This document shows, piece by piece, positions 48,246 through 56,646 of a DNA stretch of 64,000 nt. Where the stretch lies: the NCBI RefSeq assembly GCF_900169265.1, contig NZ_FXYX01000007.1, forward strand, positions 61,806-125,805, written 5' to 3'. Numbering within the stretch: position 1 is the first letter of the stretch; each line of letters opens with the position of its first letter. The DNA is from Brevibacterium iodinum ATCC 49514 (GTDB taxonomy: Bacteria > Actinomycetota > Actinomycetes > Actinomycetales > Brevibacteriaceae). A program made the position numbers and the translations under genes. The notes beneath the pieces are model-generated. The model was not told the DNA's origin and ran no database searches. It worked only from the letters and a program-made list of their open reading frames with translations.

Positions 48246-48968
48246 TCAGTCCCGACCGGTCGTGCGTATCGTGATGTTGATCCTGCCCCCGCCGAGGTGG
48301 TCCAGCCGTCCCGCATCCGGTGCGGTTCCCGCTTGGATCGATCGGACCCCGTGATAGGCGAAGCGGGCAGGTCCGCCGAAGACGAAGGCGTCGCCCGACG
48401 CCAGGCGCAGATCGTCAAAGGGGCGGTTGCGAGACTCGGTGTTCCCGAACCGAAAAAGGCACGTATCGCCGAGTGACAGGGAGACGACGGGCGCGGGATC
48501 GAACTCGTCTTTGTCCTGGTGCATGCCCATCTTCGCGTGCTCGTCGTAGTAGTTCACAAGTGCCACATCCGGGTGGTAGCAGGCAGGATCGAAACCCCAC
48601 GCGGCAGCGGATCCCGGGGCGAAATCCGCGGAGTCCTCGACGACCGTGACTGCCGACTGCAGAACCTGCCGACCCAGCCGGGTCATCCAATCGGGGAAAG
48701 GCAGCACCACCTTGTCGTTGACGTCGACGGCACGCCGGTGGTAGCCCCCGGGCTGCCAATGCCAACCCAGACCGATCGTCGTCACACTCATCGGATGGCC
48801 CGCGATCGTCGTGGCATGGGGTGGAACCGGACCGGACTGCCATTCGGCGTAGCGGGCGATGATCCACTGCTGCGCCTCGGAGGACAGGAAGCCTGGCACC
48901 CAGACCGCGCCGGGTACGACGATTGTCGGTCGGCGGTCGAAAGCCTCATCGGCGAAGAGCGAATCCAT
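48246..48968 (-). CDS. AlkB-like 2OG/Fe(II) oxygenase
   Basis: 240 aa. Iron site HQD (MGMHQDKDEFD), a preceding NYYDEHAKMG loop, a second His in FAYHGVRSI, and the 2OG-binding arginines in RINITIR at the C-terminus. This is the AlkB arrangement for oxidative removal of N-alkyl lesions from DNA/RNA bases. ATG 48968 has GGTAGGC upstream; the frame is open to 49025. It is convergent with mrpG. Confidence 0.9.
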   Translation of the reverse strand: MDSLFADEAFDRRPTIVVPGAVWVPGFLSSEAQQWIIARYAEWQSGPVPPHATTIAGHPMSVTTIGLGWHWQPGGYHRRAVDVNDKVVLPFPDWMTRLGRQVLQSAVTVVEDSADFAPGSAAAWGFDPACYHPDVALVNYYDEHAKMGMHQDKDEFDPAPVVSLSLGDTCLFRFGNTESRNRPFDDLRLASGDAFVFGGPARFAYHGVRSIQAGTAPDAGRLDHLGGGRINITIRTTGRD

Positions 48969-48999
48969 GCCTACCAGGATGCCAGAGACGGCAAGGAAA

Positions 49000-49036
49000 C
49001 CGCGGGGTCGGGGACTGTCTGTCACCGACCCCGCGG
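49000..49036 (-). terminator. Terminator of the ferredoxin reductase gene
   Basis: A perfect 12-bp inverted repeat CCGCGGGGTCGG / CCGACCCCGCGG with a 13-nt loop, between the reductase gene and the AlkB-like gene on the minus strand. Confidence 0.6.
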
Positions 49037-49056
49037 AGTCATCAAGCGAGAGCTGA

Positions 49057-49104
49057 GCGGTCCGACTCAGTGGCGGTCGGACTCAGAGGCAGACCGATTC
49101 AGAG
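49057..49104. repeat. Three tandem 16-bp repeats at the 3' end of the reductase gene
   Basis: Units GCGGTCCGACTCAGTG, GCGGTCGGACTCAGAG and GCAGACCGATTCAGAG occur in perfect 16-bp register. The last unit spans the stop codon of the reductase. Confidence 0.6.
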
Positions 49105-50310
49105 TTCGCCGACGGGCACCTGTTCGTCGGCGAGTCGATCGGCGGTGACGTTGTTGCCGATGAGTGCGCGGAGTTCGTCGCCATAGTCCCAGACATTGAC
49201 GTTCATGGCTGCGGTGACCGTTCCGTCACGGTGCCAGAAGACGATGAACTCGCCGCTGGACTTGTCACCGCGGATGACGACGTCGTCCTCGGTTGCGCCG
49301 CGGCCGACGTATTCCATACCGAGGTCGAACTGGTCGGTGTAGAAGTACGGCTGCCAGTCGTAGGACTTGGTCCCTCCGCTGATCGTCGAGGCTGCGACCT
49401 CGGCCTGGCGCACCGCGTTGTCCCAGTGCTCGACGCGCAGACGTTCACCGCGCAGAGTGTTCTGCGCATTCGCAATATCGCCGATCGCCAGCACGTTGCC
49501 GTCCGACGTGCGCATCTGTTCGTCGACGATCACTCCGTTCTCGGTCGACAACCCTGCCGAGGATGCCAGGTCGATGGCGGGATCGGCGCCGATTCCGACC
49601 ACCACGAGATCGGCCGGGACGCTTCCGGCGGACGTTTCGACGGCCTCGACCGCGGAGTCACCGGTGAACGCGGTCGTATCCGCGTTCTTGAGGAAGTTGA
49701 CTCCGTTCTTCCGGTGCAGGTCCTCGAAGTATTCTCCAAGCTCCTGTCCGAGGACGGAGGAGAGCGGGGGAGCGTCGGTACGGAGGACGACCGTGACATC
49801 GCTGCCGTGGGACTTCGCCGCTGCCGCGACTTCCAGGCCGATCCAGCCGCCGCCGATGACCGCGACCTTCTTGCCGTCGCCGAACTGCGAGCGGATGGCC
49901 ACTGCATCCCCGGCATCGCGGAGAGTGTGGATATTGCCCAGCTGGACGCCCGGGACGTCGAGTGTGCGGGGCACCGCTCCGGTCGCGAGGATCACCTGAC
50001 CATAGGACAGTTCTCGTCCGTCCTCTAGGTCGACCGTCTGGGCATCCGTGTCGATGGAGGTCGCCGAGGTGCCGAAGAACGTCGACACGTTGTGAGCGGG
50101 ATACCAGTCTTCGCCTCGGAGCGCCGAATCGGCAGGATCCGACCCTTCGATCATCACCTTCTTCGACAGGTCCGGCCGGTAGTACGGAGCCGCAGGATCG
50201 GCGCCGACAAGAGCGATCTGCGCCGTGTAGCCGGCGTCGCGCAGTGATTCGACCACGGTGCCTCCTGCGAGGCCTGCGCCGATGACGACTGTTCCGAATT
50301 CTTCTGCCAT
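49099..50310 (-). CDS. FAD-dependent ferredoxin/rubredoxin-type reductase
   Basis: 403 aa, two-dinucleotide-binding oxidoreductase. FAD motif GAGLAGG at the N-terminus, ATG motif (VILATGAVPR), NAD(P) motif GGGWIGLEVAAAA, second FAD motif (VLAIGDIAN) and a C-terminal reductase domain. It resembles NAD-dependent electron donors to P450 or Rieske systems (e.g. BphA4/RhdA4 types), but no ferredoxin or oxygenase is nearby. ATG 50310 with GAAAGGACC upstream. Confidence 0.9.
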   Translation of the reverse strand: MAEEFGTVVIGAGLAGGTVVESLRDAGYTAQIALVGADPAAPYYRPDLSKKVMIEGSDPADSALRGEDWYPAHNVSTFFGTSATSIDTDAQTVDLEDGRELSYGQVILATGAVPRTLDVPGVQLGNIHTLRDAGDAVAIRSQFGDGKKVAVIGGGWIGLEVAAAAKSHGSDVTVVLRTDAPPLSSVLGQELGEYFEDLHRKNGVNFLKNADTTAFTGDSAVEAVETSAGSVPADLVVVGIGADPAIDLASSAGLSTENGVIVDEQMRTSDGNVLAIGDIANAQNTLRGERLRVEHWDNAVRQAEVAASTISGGTKSYDWQPYFYTDQFDLGMEYVGRGATEDDVVIRGDKSSGEFIVFWHRDGTVTAAMNVNVWDYGDELRALIGNNVTADRLADEQVPVGEL

Positions 50311-50431
50311 TGTCGGTCCTTTCGTAGAGGGGACTCTCTTTCGACTCTACTCGCCGGGATCAAGGGGCTCCACCGGATCCGCCCCAGGTGACAGGCCGTG
50401 CCGGTCGATCCCCGTTTGGGGCCGCGCGATT

Positions 50432-50461
50432 TTGGTCGAACGCCGGGAGCAGGCGTAAACT
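50432..50461 (+). promoter_or_regulatory. Promoter of tRNA-Ala
   Basis: TTGGTC (50432-50437), an 18-nt spacer, and TAAACT (50456-50461), about 12 nt before the tRNA. Confidence 0.6.
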
Positions 50462-50473
50462 GAAACCGGAAGA

Positions 50474-50546
50474 GGGGCTTTAGCTCAGTTGGTAGAGCGT
50501 TTCGTTCGCAATGAAAAGGTCAGGGGTTCGATTCCCCTAAGCTCCA
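50474..50546 (+). tRNA. tRNA-Ala (anticodon CGC)
   Basis: Acceptor GGGGCTT/AAGCTCC includes the G3-U70 pair that defines tRNA-Ala. D-arm AGCTCAGTTGGTAGAGC, anticodon loop TTCGCAA with anticodon CGC, T-arm GGGGTTCGATTCCCC. Discriminator A; no encoded CCA. 73 nt. Confidence 0.95.
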
Positions 50547-50562
50547 CAAGAACGGATTCGGA

Positions 50563-50919
50563 ATGACGATGAAGACGACGATCATGACCGGCATCCTCGG
50601 CCTGGCCGGCGTTGCCCACTTCTCCCGGCCCGCCCTTTTCGACTCCATCGTGCCGCCTCAGTTGGGCAACCCGCGCTTCTGGACCTATGCCAGCGGCATC
50701 GCTGAACTCGGCTGCGCGGGACTGATGGCGAACGCGGGGACACGTCGCCTCGGCGGCGCGGCATCCGCGGCGCTCATGGTCGGCGTCTTCCCTGCCAACA
50801 TCTACACTGTGGTCAAACACTGGGACGATCCCAGGGGCCGGGCCATTGCTTTGGCGAGACTGCCGCTGCAGATCCCGCTCATCTGGGCTTCGGCCGCGAT
50901 TGCCGCAGACACCGACTGA
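50563..50919 (+). CDS. DoxX-like small membrane protein
   Basis: 118 aa with about four hydrophobic segments. MTGILGLAGVAHFSRPALFDSIVPPQLGNPRFW and the YASGIAELGCAG segment fit the DoxX/DUF4267-like family. Function unknown; some relatives take part in thiol-redox complexes. It begins 16 nt after tRNA-Ala and may be read through from it. ATG 50569 is an alternative start. Confidence 0.75.
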   Translation: MTMKTTIMTGILGLAGVAHFSRPALFDSIVPPQLGNPRFWTYASGIAELGCAGLMANAGTRRLGGAASAALMVGVFPANIYTVVKHWDDPRGRAIALARLPLQIPLIWASAAIAADTD

Positions 50920-50973
50920 ATCCTGCACCGCGATCAGATGCCTGCTACGCATGCCGATGAGGCGCGTGCCGGG

Positions 50974-51516
50974 TCAGGACAGCCCGAGCAGCTTTCCGCT
51001 CTTCGACAGTTCCGGATCCGTGCAGGAGGACAGGTCGAAACAGCAGGGACGACGTTTGCCCGACTCGAGCTTCGAGATCGCGACGTCGACACGACGAGCA
51101 CGCGTATCCGCGTTCTTCGTCGCCTTGATCCAGCGCACCCATTCCCACCGTGCCATCGGAGTCAGGCCGGACCACACATCGTCGAGACCGCCGGCAGAAT
51201 CGAGCGCGGTGCGGAGGTCCGCGGGAACCGTGACCTCCGGCCAGTCCTTCGTCGGCGTCAGGCCGACCTCGACCGCCGTTCCCTCTTTCGCACCGAGCTT
51301 CTTCCACTGGTCCTCATCAAGACTGATCCAATGGCCGCGAAGGCCATCGGGTTCGACGACAGTGCTGAATTCCGTGCCGTCGAGGGTGCCGGTGACGGCC
51401 ACCTGCCCGCGGGAGGGCAGCTGATCGCTGGCGTCCTGGGGCAGGCGCAGAATCGGACGGTCGGCCAGCAGCTCGGCGGTCGCAGTGAACGTGACGTCGG
51501 CAGTCGTGGTGGTCAT
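50974..51516 (-). CDS. YdeI/OmdA-associated protein with DUF1905 domain
   Basis: 180 aa. N-terminal DUF1905 beta domain (FTATAELLADRPILRLPQDASDQLPSRGQVAVTG...) and C-terminal OmdA/YdeI domain (SGLTPMARWEWVRWIKATKNADTRARRVDVAISKLESGKRRPCCFD). Family members are called bacteriocin-protection proteins but their mechanism is unclear. ATG 51516, AGGAG upstream. Confidence 0.82.
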   Translation of the reverse strand: MTTTTADVTFTATAELLADRPILRLPQDASDQLPSRGQVAVTGTLDGTEFSTVVEPDGLRGHWISLDEDQWKKLGAKEGTAVEVGLTPTKDWPEVTVPADLRTALDSAGGLDDVWSGLTPMARWEWVRWIKATKNADTRARRVDVAISKLESGKRRPCCFDLSSCTDPELSKSGKLLGLS

Positions 51517-51624
51517 GATGACTCCTCATGGAACGGATTCGGGTCCGGATAGTCGGCTTCGACTGAAGCGATGACTTTAAGAATAGCGGCCCGAGTCCGG
51601 GCTGACTTCTCGATTCCTGACGAG

Positions 51625-53160
51625 TCAGTCGATCGAGCGACCTACCCACTCCGGACGCTCCGCGACGACCTGAGAGATCCGCTCGGCCACGGTGTCCGGG
51701 AAGGGCACGACGCGATCCGTGGTCTGATCGACGTGGAGGGCCATGATCTCCTCGGTGGACACGAGCCGGTCCCCGACATACATCTCATAGGCCAGGTGCA
51801 GCTTCTTCTCTGCGGCACTGACGAGGCGCGGGACGACGGTGAGTCGGTCGCCGAGAGCCGCCTCGTCGAGGTAGCGGATATGGGATTCGACCGTATACAG
51901 GGACGCCTTCTGGGATTCTCGGTAGGCGGCATCGAGGCCGAGCTGATCCATCACCTGGTCGGTCGCGAATCCGAAGACGAGGACATAGAAGGCCTCGGAC
52001 ATGTGACCGTTGTAATCGATCCACTTGGGCACGACCTCAGTGCTGTACGTGCTCAGCTTCGACGCCGAGGCGGTCGCCGCCGTCGGTGCGGAGGACGGGG
52101 GAGCAGAAACCGCGGCGGGGGATGCCGGGTGCCCCGAAGTGCCGTCCGCCGACTGGGCTTTGCTGGAGTCTGGCGTGGCGTCCAACTGCGCCGTGAGTCG
52201 ACGCAGGGCGATGATTCCGGCATCACGATGAGCCACGAGGTCGGCAATGGAGCGTTCACCGGCTTCGATATCGCAGCCGGCCACGACATCATCTCGCAGC
52301 TGCTGGCTGAGCTCGGGAGCGGTCAGGCGCGTCCACGGGGACTTCAGCGACGGACCGAAATGGTCGAGCATATGCGCCATACCGCCCTCACCGCCGGCGA
52401 GGTGGAACGTGAGCATCGGCCCCTGGAACGGCCAACGGAGACCCGGACCATCGGTGATCGAGCGGTCGATCTGCTCGACCGTGGCCTCGCCCTGCTCGAC
52501 CATGTACAGGGCCTCCCGCCACTGTGCCTCCTGCAGTCGGTTGGCGATGAAGCCGGGGACTTCGCGGTCCATGCGGATGACGGACTTGCCGATGTGGGTG
52601 AAGAAGTCTGCGGCCCAGTCGACAGCGGCGGCCGACGTGGACTTTCCGCCGACGACCTCGACCAAAGGGAGGAGGTAGGGCGGATTGAACGGATGGCCGA
52701 CGACGAGCCGTTCGGGGTGGGCCGCCTCGGTGGCCATCTCGGTCATGCTGTAGCCCGAAGTCGACGAACTGATGACGATGTTCGGTGGGCAGACCTCGTC
52801 GATCTGGGCGAGGAGACCACGCTTGAGTGCGAGATCTTCGGGAGCGGACTCCTGGACGAACCCGGTGCCCGCGACCGCCTCGGCGAGGTCGGTGTGGATC
52901 GACCACGCGGTTCGGTCGGCGCCTGCGACCATGTCGAGTTCGGCCAGGGCCGGCCAAGCCGCGTCGAGGAGTCGATTGAACTTCTCGCCGGCATCCGGAG
53001 CCGGATCCCAGATCTTCACCCGGTACCCCTGGGCGAGGAAGTACGCGGCCCATCCACCGCCGATCGTTCCGGCGCCGATGCAGGTGATGGAGCCGATCGC
53101 ATCGAAGTCGGGGAAGACCGGCGAGCTGGGGGCGGGCGCGGCGTGGGTGGAATCGTTCAC
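51625..53160 (-). CDS. L-carnitine dehydrogenase fused to betainyl-CoA thioesterase
   Basis: 511 aa, two domains. Residues ~20-330 are a 3-hydroxyacyl-CoA-dehydrogenase-like enzyme with NAD motif GAGTIGGGWA and catalytic His in VVGHPFNPP, matching L-carnitine dehydrogenase (carnitine to 3-dehydrocarnitine). A Ser/Ala/Pro linker (~331-370) leads to a hotdog thioesterase domain (WIDYNGHMSEAFYV) to the end. Such fusions are known as carnitine dehydrogenase/betainyl-CoA thioesterase. The next gene upstream supplies the intermediate cleavage step, supporting the assignment. ATG 53160 overlaps the BKACE stop. Confidence 0.85.
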   Translation of the reverse strand: MNDSTHAAPAPSSPVFPDFDAIGSITCIGAGTIGGGWAAYFLAQGYRVKIWDPAPDAGEKFNRLLDAAWPALAELDMVAGADRTAWSIHTDLAEAVAGTGFVQESAPEDLALKRGLLAQIDEVCPPNIVISSSTSGYSMTEMATEAAHPERLVVGHPFNPPYLLPLVEVVGGKSTSAAAVDWAADFFTHIGKSVIRMDREVPGFIANRLQEAQWREALYMVEQGEATVEQIDRSITDGPGLRWPFQGPMLTFHLAGGEGGMAHMLDHFGPSLKSPWTRLTAPELSQQLRDDVVAGCDIEAGERSIADLVAHRDAGIIALRRLTAQLDATPDSSKAQSADGTSGHPASPAAVSAPPSSAPTAATASASKLSTYSTEVVPKWIDYNGHMSEAFYVLVFGFATDQVMDQLGLDAAYRESQKASLYTVESHIRYLDEAALGDRLTVVPRLVSAAEKKLHLAYEMYVGDRLVSTEEIMALHVDQTTDRVVPFPDTVAERISQVVAERPEWVGRSID

Positions 53161-54068
53161 AGATCGTCTCCTGTGATGGTCGGTGTCTGCACGCGCAGAT
53201 CGAGGATCTCGCGGGCCTCATCGGGGGTGGCCACGGACGAGCCGAGGCTTGTGATGATCTCGACGGCGCGAGCGGTGAGATCGGCGTTCGTGGCTTTCAC
53301 TCCCTTGGACAGATAGAGGTTGTCCTCGAGTCCGACGCGGGCGTGACCGCCGGCGAGCACGGAGTGGGCCACCCACGGCAGTTGGTTGGCGCCGATGGCG
53401 AAGGACGTGAACTGCGCACCCTTCGGCAGCATGTTCACCATCGCCGCCAGCAGTCCCGGATCGGCAGGGGCACCATAGGGGATGCCCATGCACAGCTGGT
53501 ACAGCGGCGGGCCGTCGATGAGTCCCTCTTCGACGAGGACGTTGGCGAACCACAGATTTCCGGTGTCGAAGATCTCCAGCTCGGGACGCACGCCAAGGGT
53601 CTGGATGCGTTTCGAGCCTTCGCGGAGCATGTCGGGGGTCGAGACGTAGAGGTTCGATCCGTCGCCGAAGTTGAGGCTGCCGCAGTCGATCGTGCAGATC
53701 TCGGGCAGCAGCTCCTCGACGTGGGGGAGACGGTCGAGGGCGTTGACGAGGTCCGTGCCGGGCATCGTGGTCAGCGGATCCTGTGGGTCGATGACGAGGT
53801 CGCCGCCCATTCCGGCGGTGAGGTTGATGACCGGGTCGACATCGGAGGCGCGGATGCGGCGGACGACTTCGCGGTAGTAGGCGACCTCCCGTGAACCCTG
53901 TTTGGTCTCGAGGTCGCGGACGTGGATGTGGACGACCGATGCTCCGGCGCGGGCCGCCGCGATGGCATCGTTCGCGATCTCCTCGGGGCTGACGGGAACG
54001 TGTTCGCTCCTGCCGGTGGTGTCTCCGGCTCCTGTGACAGCACAGGTGAGGATGACCTTGCGGTTCAT
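53157..54068 (-). CDS. BKACE-family 3-dehydrocarnitine cleavage enzyme
   Basis: 303 aa beta-keto acid cleavage enzyme (DUF849). TIM-barrel zinc ligands appear in VVHIHVRD (His-x-His) and GGHARVGLEDN (His and Glu). BKACEs condense a beta-keto acid with acetyl-CoA; the dehydrocarnitine subgroup yields acetoacetate and betainyl-CoA. The adjacent dehydrogenase/thioesterase would make 3-dehydrocarnitine and hydrolyse betainyl-CoA to glycine betaine. Coupled on both sides by 4-bp overlaps. Confidence 0.85.
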   Translation of the reverse strand: MNRKVILTCAVTGAGDTTGRSEHVPVSPEEIANDAIAAARAGASVVHIHVRDLETKQGSREVAYYREVVRRIRASDVDPVINLTAGMGGDLVIDPQDPLTTMPGTDLVNALDRLPHVEELLPEICTIDCGSLNFGDGSNLYVSTPDMLREGSKRIQTLGVRPELEIFDTGNLWFANVLVEEGLIDGPPLYQLCMGIPYGAPADPGLLAAMVNMLPKGAQFTSFAIGANQLPWVAHSVLAGGHARVGLEDNLYLSKGVKATNADLTARAVEIITSLGSSVATPDEAREILDLRVQTPTITGDDL

Positions 54069-55021
54069 GATGACTCCTTCAGTCGATCGGTGGATGTATC
54101 GGTTGTGTGTTCTGTTGTGGTCGGGAGCAGGATGGCGCGGCCGAGGTAGGACCGCAGCCGCAGCGAGAGGGTGTCGGTGTCCATCACTCCGGTGAGCACC
54201 TTGACGCCGAGGCCGTCGAGCAGGGAGGTCAGCTCATCGGTCATGGCGCGCGGATCACCGGCTCGGAAGCAGCCGGTCCGCTGACCGTCCTCGATCGTGG
54301 ACTGGACGGTGCGCGACCAGCGTTCGTAGCTGGGCGGATAGTTCGTCAGTGTCGAACCTTCCAAGGCCATTCGGGCCCAGGCCTGCAGCCAGATCGACCA
54401 TTCGCCGCGTTCCGTTCGCCCCAGCGGGGACTGCAGCTTCAGCAGGCGTTCGAGCCTCTGTGCCGGGTCCGCAATTTCATCAAGCCACGCGATCTGACGG
54501 TCGAAGGCGAGTTTGACCGAATAGTCGAGAGCGGCGTCGAAGAGGTCGGATTTGTTTGCGAAGTAGTAGTGGATGCTCGGGGCTGAGACTCCGGAGGCGG
54601 CCGCGATATCGGCGATGCGCACGGCGTCGAAGCCGTGCCGGCCGAACAGCGTCCATGCCGCTTCGGCGATGCTGCGCTTGGGAGTCGCATCCTCGTCGCT
54701 GTCTGGAACGGTCGCCGTGTTCGGGGGAGGAGCGGAGACCTGTGACTCGTCCCCGAGCAGCCACCGGACGGTCACGCCGGTGGCGGTGGCCACGCCGAGG
54801 AGCTCATCGGCGGTGAACCGGCGGCGACCGGACAGCGCCTTGGACAGTTTCGTCTCGTCGATGCCGATGGCCGCGGCGATCTTGCGCTGTTTGAGCCCCG
54901 ATCGCCGGATGGCCTCCCGGACACGGAGTCCGGTGGCCTCGGAGCTCCGGCTGTGCTCGGAGCTCTGGTCGTCCTCGCGATGGGGATTATCCTCGGTGTC
55001 GGACGTCTGCGCACCATTCAT
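54065..55021 (-). CDS. Regulator combining XRE-type HTH and TetR-type HTH domains
   Basis: 318 aa. A polar N-terminus (~30 residues) is followed by an XRE/Cro helix-turn-helix at ~31-90 (LRVREAIRRSGLKQRKIAAAIGIDETKLSKALSGRRRFTADELL). A linker leads to a TetR_N domain at ~115-165 (SIAEAAWTLFGRHGFDAVRIADIAAASGVSAPSIHYYFANKSDLF) and a TetR C-terminal ligand/dimer domain resembling BetI relatives. First gene of the carnitine operon, ATGA overlap with BKACE, so it likely autoregulates and senses carnitine or an intermediate (inference). Two DNA-binding domains in one chain is unusual. Confidence 0.85.
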   Translation of the reverse strand: MNGAQTSDTEDNPHREDDQSSEHSRSSEATGLRVREAIRRSGLKQRKIAAAIGIDETKLSKALSGRRRFTADELLGVATATGVTVRWLLGDESQVSAPPPNTATVPDSDEDATPKRSIAEAAWTLFGRHGFDAVRIADIAAASGVSAPSIHYYFANKSDLFDAALDYSVKLAFDRQIAWLDEIADPAQRLERLLKLQSPLGRTERGEWSIWLQAWARMALEGSTLTNYPPSYERWSRTVQSTIEDGQRTGCFRAGDPRAMTDELTSLLDGLGVKVLTGVMDTDTLSLRLRSYLGRAILLPTTTEHTTDTSTDRLKESS

Positions 55022-55052
55022 GAGGTCGAACCTACCTCAGCATCGAGACCTG

Positions 55053-55088
55053 TCGCAAGGAAATATGAATAATAGTCAGAACTTGCGA
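55053..55088 (-). promoter_or_regulatory. Candidate operator/promoter of the carnitine operon
   Basis: TCGCAAG (55053-55059) and CTTGCGA (55082-55088) form a perfect 7-bp inverted repeat around an AT-rich spacer that reads TATTATTCATAT on the minus strand, a plausible -10 region. It starts 31 bp before the regulator ATG and is the best operator candidate for the XRE-TetR protein. Confidence 0.5.
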
Positions 55089-55214
55089 TTTGCGGTCCGG
55101 GCGAGGAATTCGTGTTGATCCGCACCGTCCGACCCATCACAAACCGGTTCTCTGCGGATAGTCTCGTTATCGGTGGGCGATCCCCACCCCCATCGACCGC
55201 CCCGAGGAGCACCC

Positions 55215-56588
55215 ATGACCGACAGTCTTCATTCCCGCATGCACGTCGTCTCCGATGAGACCCGAAACCTCGTGAATCTCGTGCTCGAGTACTCGCGCCG
55301 TCGGACTCTGGCCGAGGACACCCCGCTCGACCATCCGACTTCAGAGACCGAGCTGCGTCGACTGGCCGGGCCCACCGTCACCGAGGAGGGGCTGGGGTCG
55401 GCTCGAGCGCTGGCGATCTTCGAGCACATCTTCGCCCCCGCCTGCATCTCCACCGACCATCCGAAGTATCTGTCGTTCATCCCCAGCGCCCCCACGAAGG
55501 CGGCGGTGGCCTTCGACCTCGTCGTGTCCGCCAGTGCCCTCTACGGTGGTTCGTGGCTCGAAGGTGCCGGAGTCGTTCACGCCGAGAACGAGGTCCTGCG
55601 CTGGCTGGCCGGAGAGTTCGGGCTGCCTGCAGGCGCCGGAGGGGTGTTCGTCCAGGGCGGGACGATCGGCAACCTGTCTGCCCTCGTCGCCGCCCGCAAC
55701 GCACAGAAGGAGAAGCTCGGTGAGACTCGGCCGGGACGTTGGGTGATTGTGTGCAGCGCCGAGGCGCACTCCTCGGTCGCCTCTGCGGCCGAGGTCATGG
55801 ATGTCGATATCGCACCGGTGGCCACCGGCGACGACGGGATCCTGCGCCCGGAGGGGGTGCGCGAGGCTCTGGTCGAACACGGGGATGCCGTGATTGCGGT
55901 GGTGGCCACCTCGGGGACGACGAACTTCGGCACCATCGACGACATCGCCGGCATCGCCGCACTCAAGCACGAGTTCGACTTCTGGCTCCACATCGACGGC
56001 GCCTACGGTCTGGCCGCGATGCTCTCACCTCAGGCACGTCACAAGTTCGCCGGAGTGGAGATGGCCGATTCGCTCATCGTCGACCCCCACAAATGGCTCT
56101 TCGCCCCCTTCGACGCCTGTGCGCTCATTTACCGCGACCCGAATTCGGGACGGCGAGCGCACACGCAGAAGGCCGAGTACCTCGACACGCTCACCGATGC
56201 TCAGGACTGGAGTCCGTCGGACTTCGCCATCCAGCTGACGCGTCGGCCGCGCGGTCTGCCGCTGTGGTATTCGCTGGCCAGCTATGGTGCCGAAACCTAC
56301 CGGGAGGCGATCGGCCATTCGATCGATCTGGCCCGTGAGATCGCCACGGAGATCAAACACCGCGAGCATCTCCGGCTCGTGCGCGAACCCGAGCTCTCGG
56401 TCGTCGTGTTCGAACGCGACGGGTGGCGGCGTTCGGATTATGACGCATGGTCGGATCGTCTGCTCGAGGACCAGCGGGCCTTCGTGGTGCCGAGCTCGCA
56501 TCAGGGGCGGCCGAATGCCAGGTTCGCGATCGTCAATCCGCTGACCACGTTCGACGACCTCACCGACATCCTCGATTCGATGGAGTGA
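55215..56588 (+). CDS. PLP-dependent group II amino-acid decarboxylase family protein
   Basis: 457 aa, fold type I PLP enzyme of the aromatic-L-amino-acid/glutamate decarboxylase family. PLP lysine in DPHKWLFAPFD, Asp and His of the cofactor pocket in HIDGAYG and AEAHSSV, and an N-terminal HPKYLSFIPSAPTKAAVAFDLV block. Substrate unknown (Tyr, Trp, dopa-like or other). ATG 55215 with GAGGAG upstream. Divergent from the carnitine operon. Confidence 0.85.
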   Translation: MTDSLHSRMHVVSDETRNLVNLVLEYSRRRTLAEDTPLDHPTSETELRRLAGPTVTEEGLGSARALAIFEHIFAPACISTDHPKYLSFIPSAPTKAAVAFDLVVSASALYGGSWLEGAGVVHAENEVLRWLAGEFGLPAGAGGVFVQGGTIGNLSALVAARNAQKEKLGETRPGRWVIVCSAEAHSSVASAAEVMDVDIAPVATGDDGILRPEGVREALVEHGDAVIAVVATSGTTNFGTIDDIAGIAALKHEFDFWLHIDGAYGLAAMLSPQARHKFAGVEMADSLIVDPHKWLFAPFDACALIYRDPNSGRRAHTQKAEYLDTLTDAQDWSPSDFAIQLTRRPRGLPLWYSLASYGAETYREAIGHSIDLAREIATEIKHREHLRLVREPELSVVVFERDGWRRSDYDAWSDRLLEDQRAFVVPSSHQGRPNARFAIVNPLTTFDDLTDILDSME

Positions 56589-56646
56589 GTGTCGCGGTCG
56601 ACGTTGGGTTTCTCTGACCTGACGGCCGCGCAGGGGTGACGGTCGC

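Noticed and set aside
48518..49148. 209-codon plus-strand frame opposite the AlkB-like gene
   Set aside because: Antisense shadow; the minus strand carries the iron and 2OG motifs of an AlkB protein.
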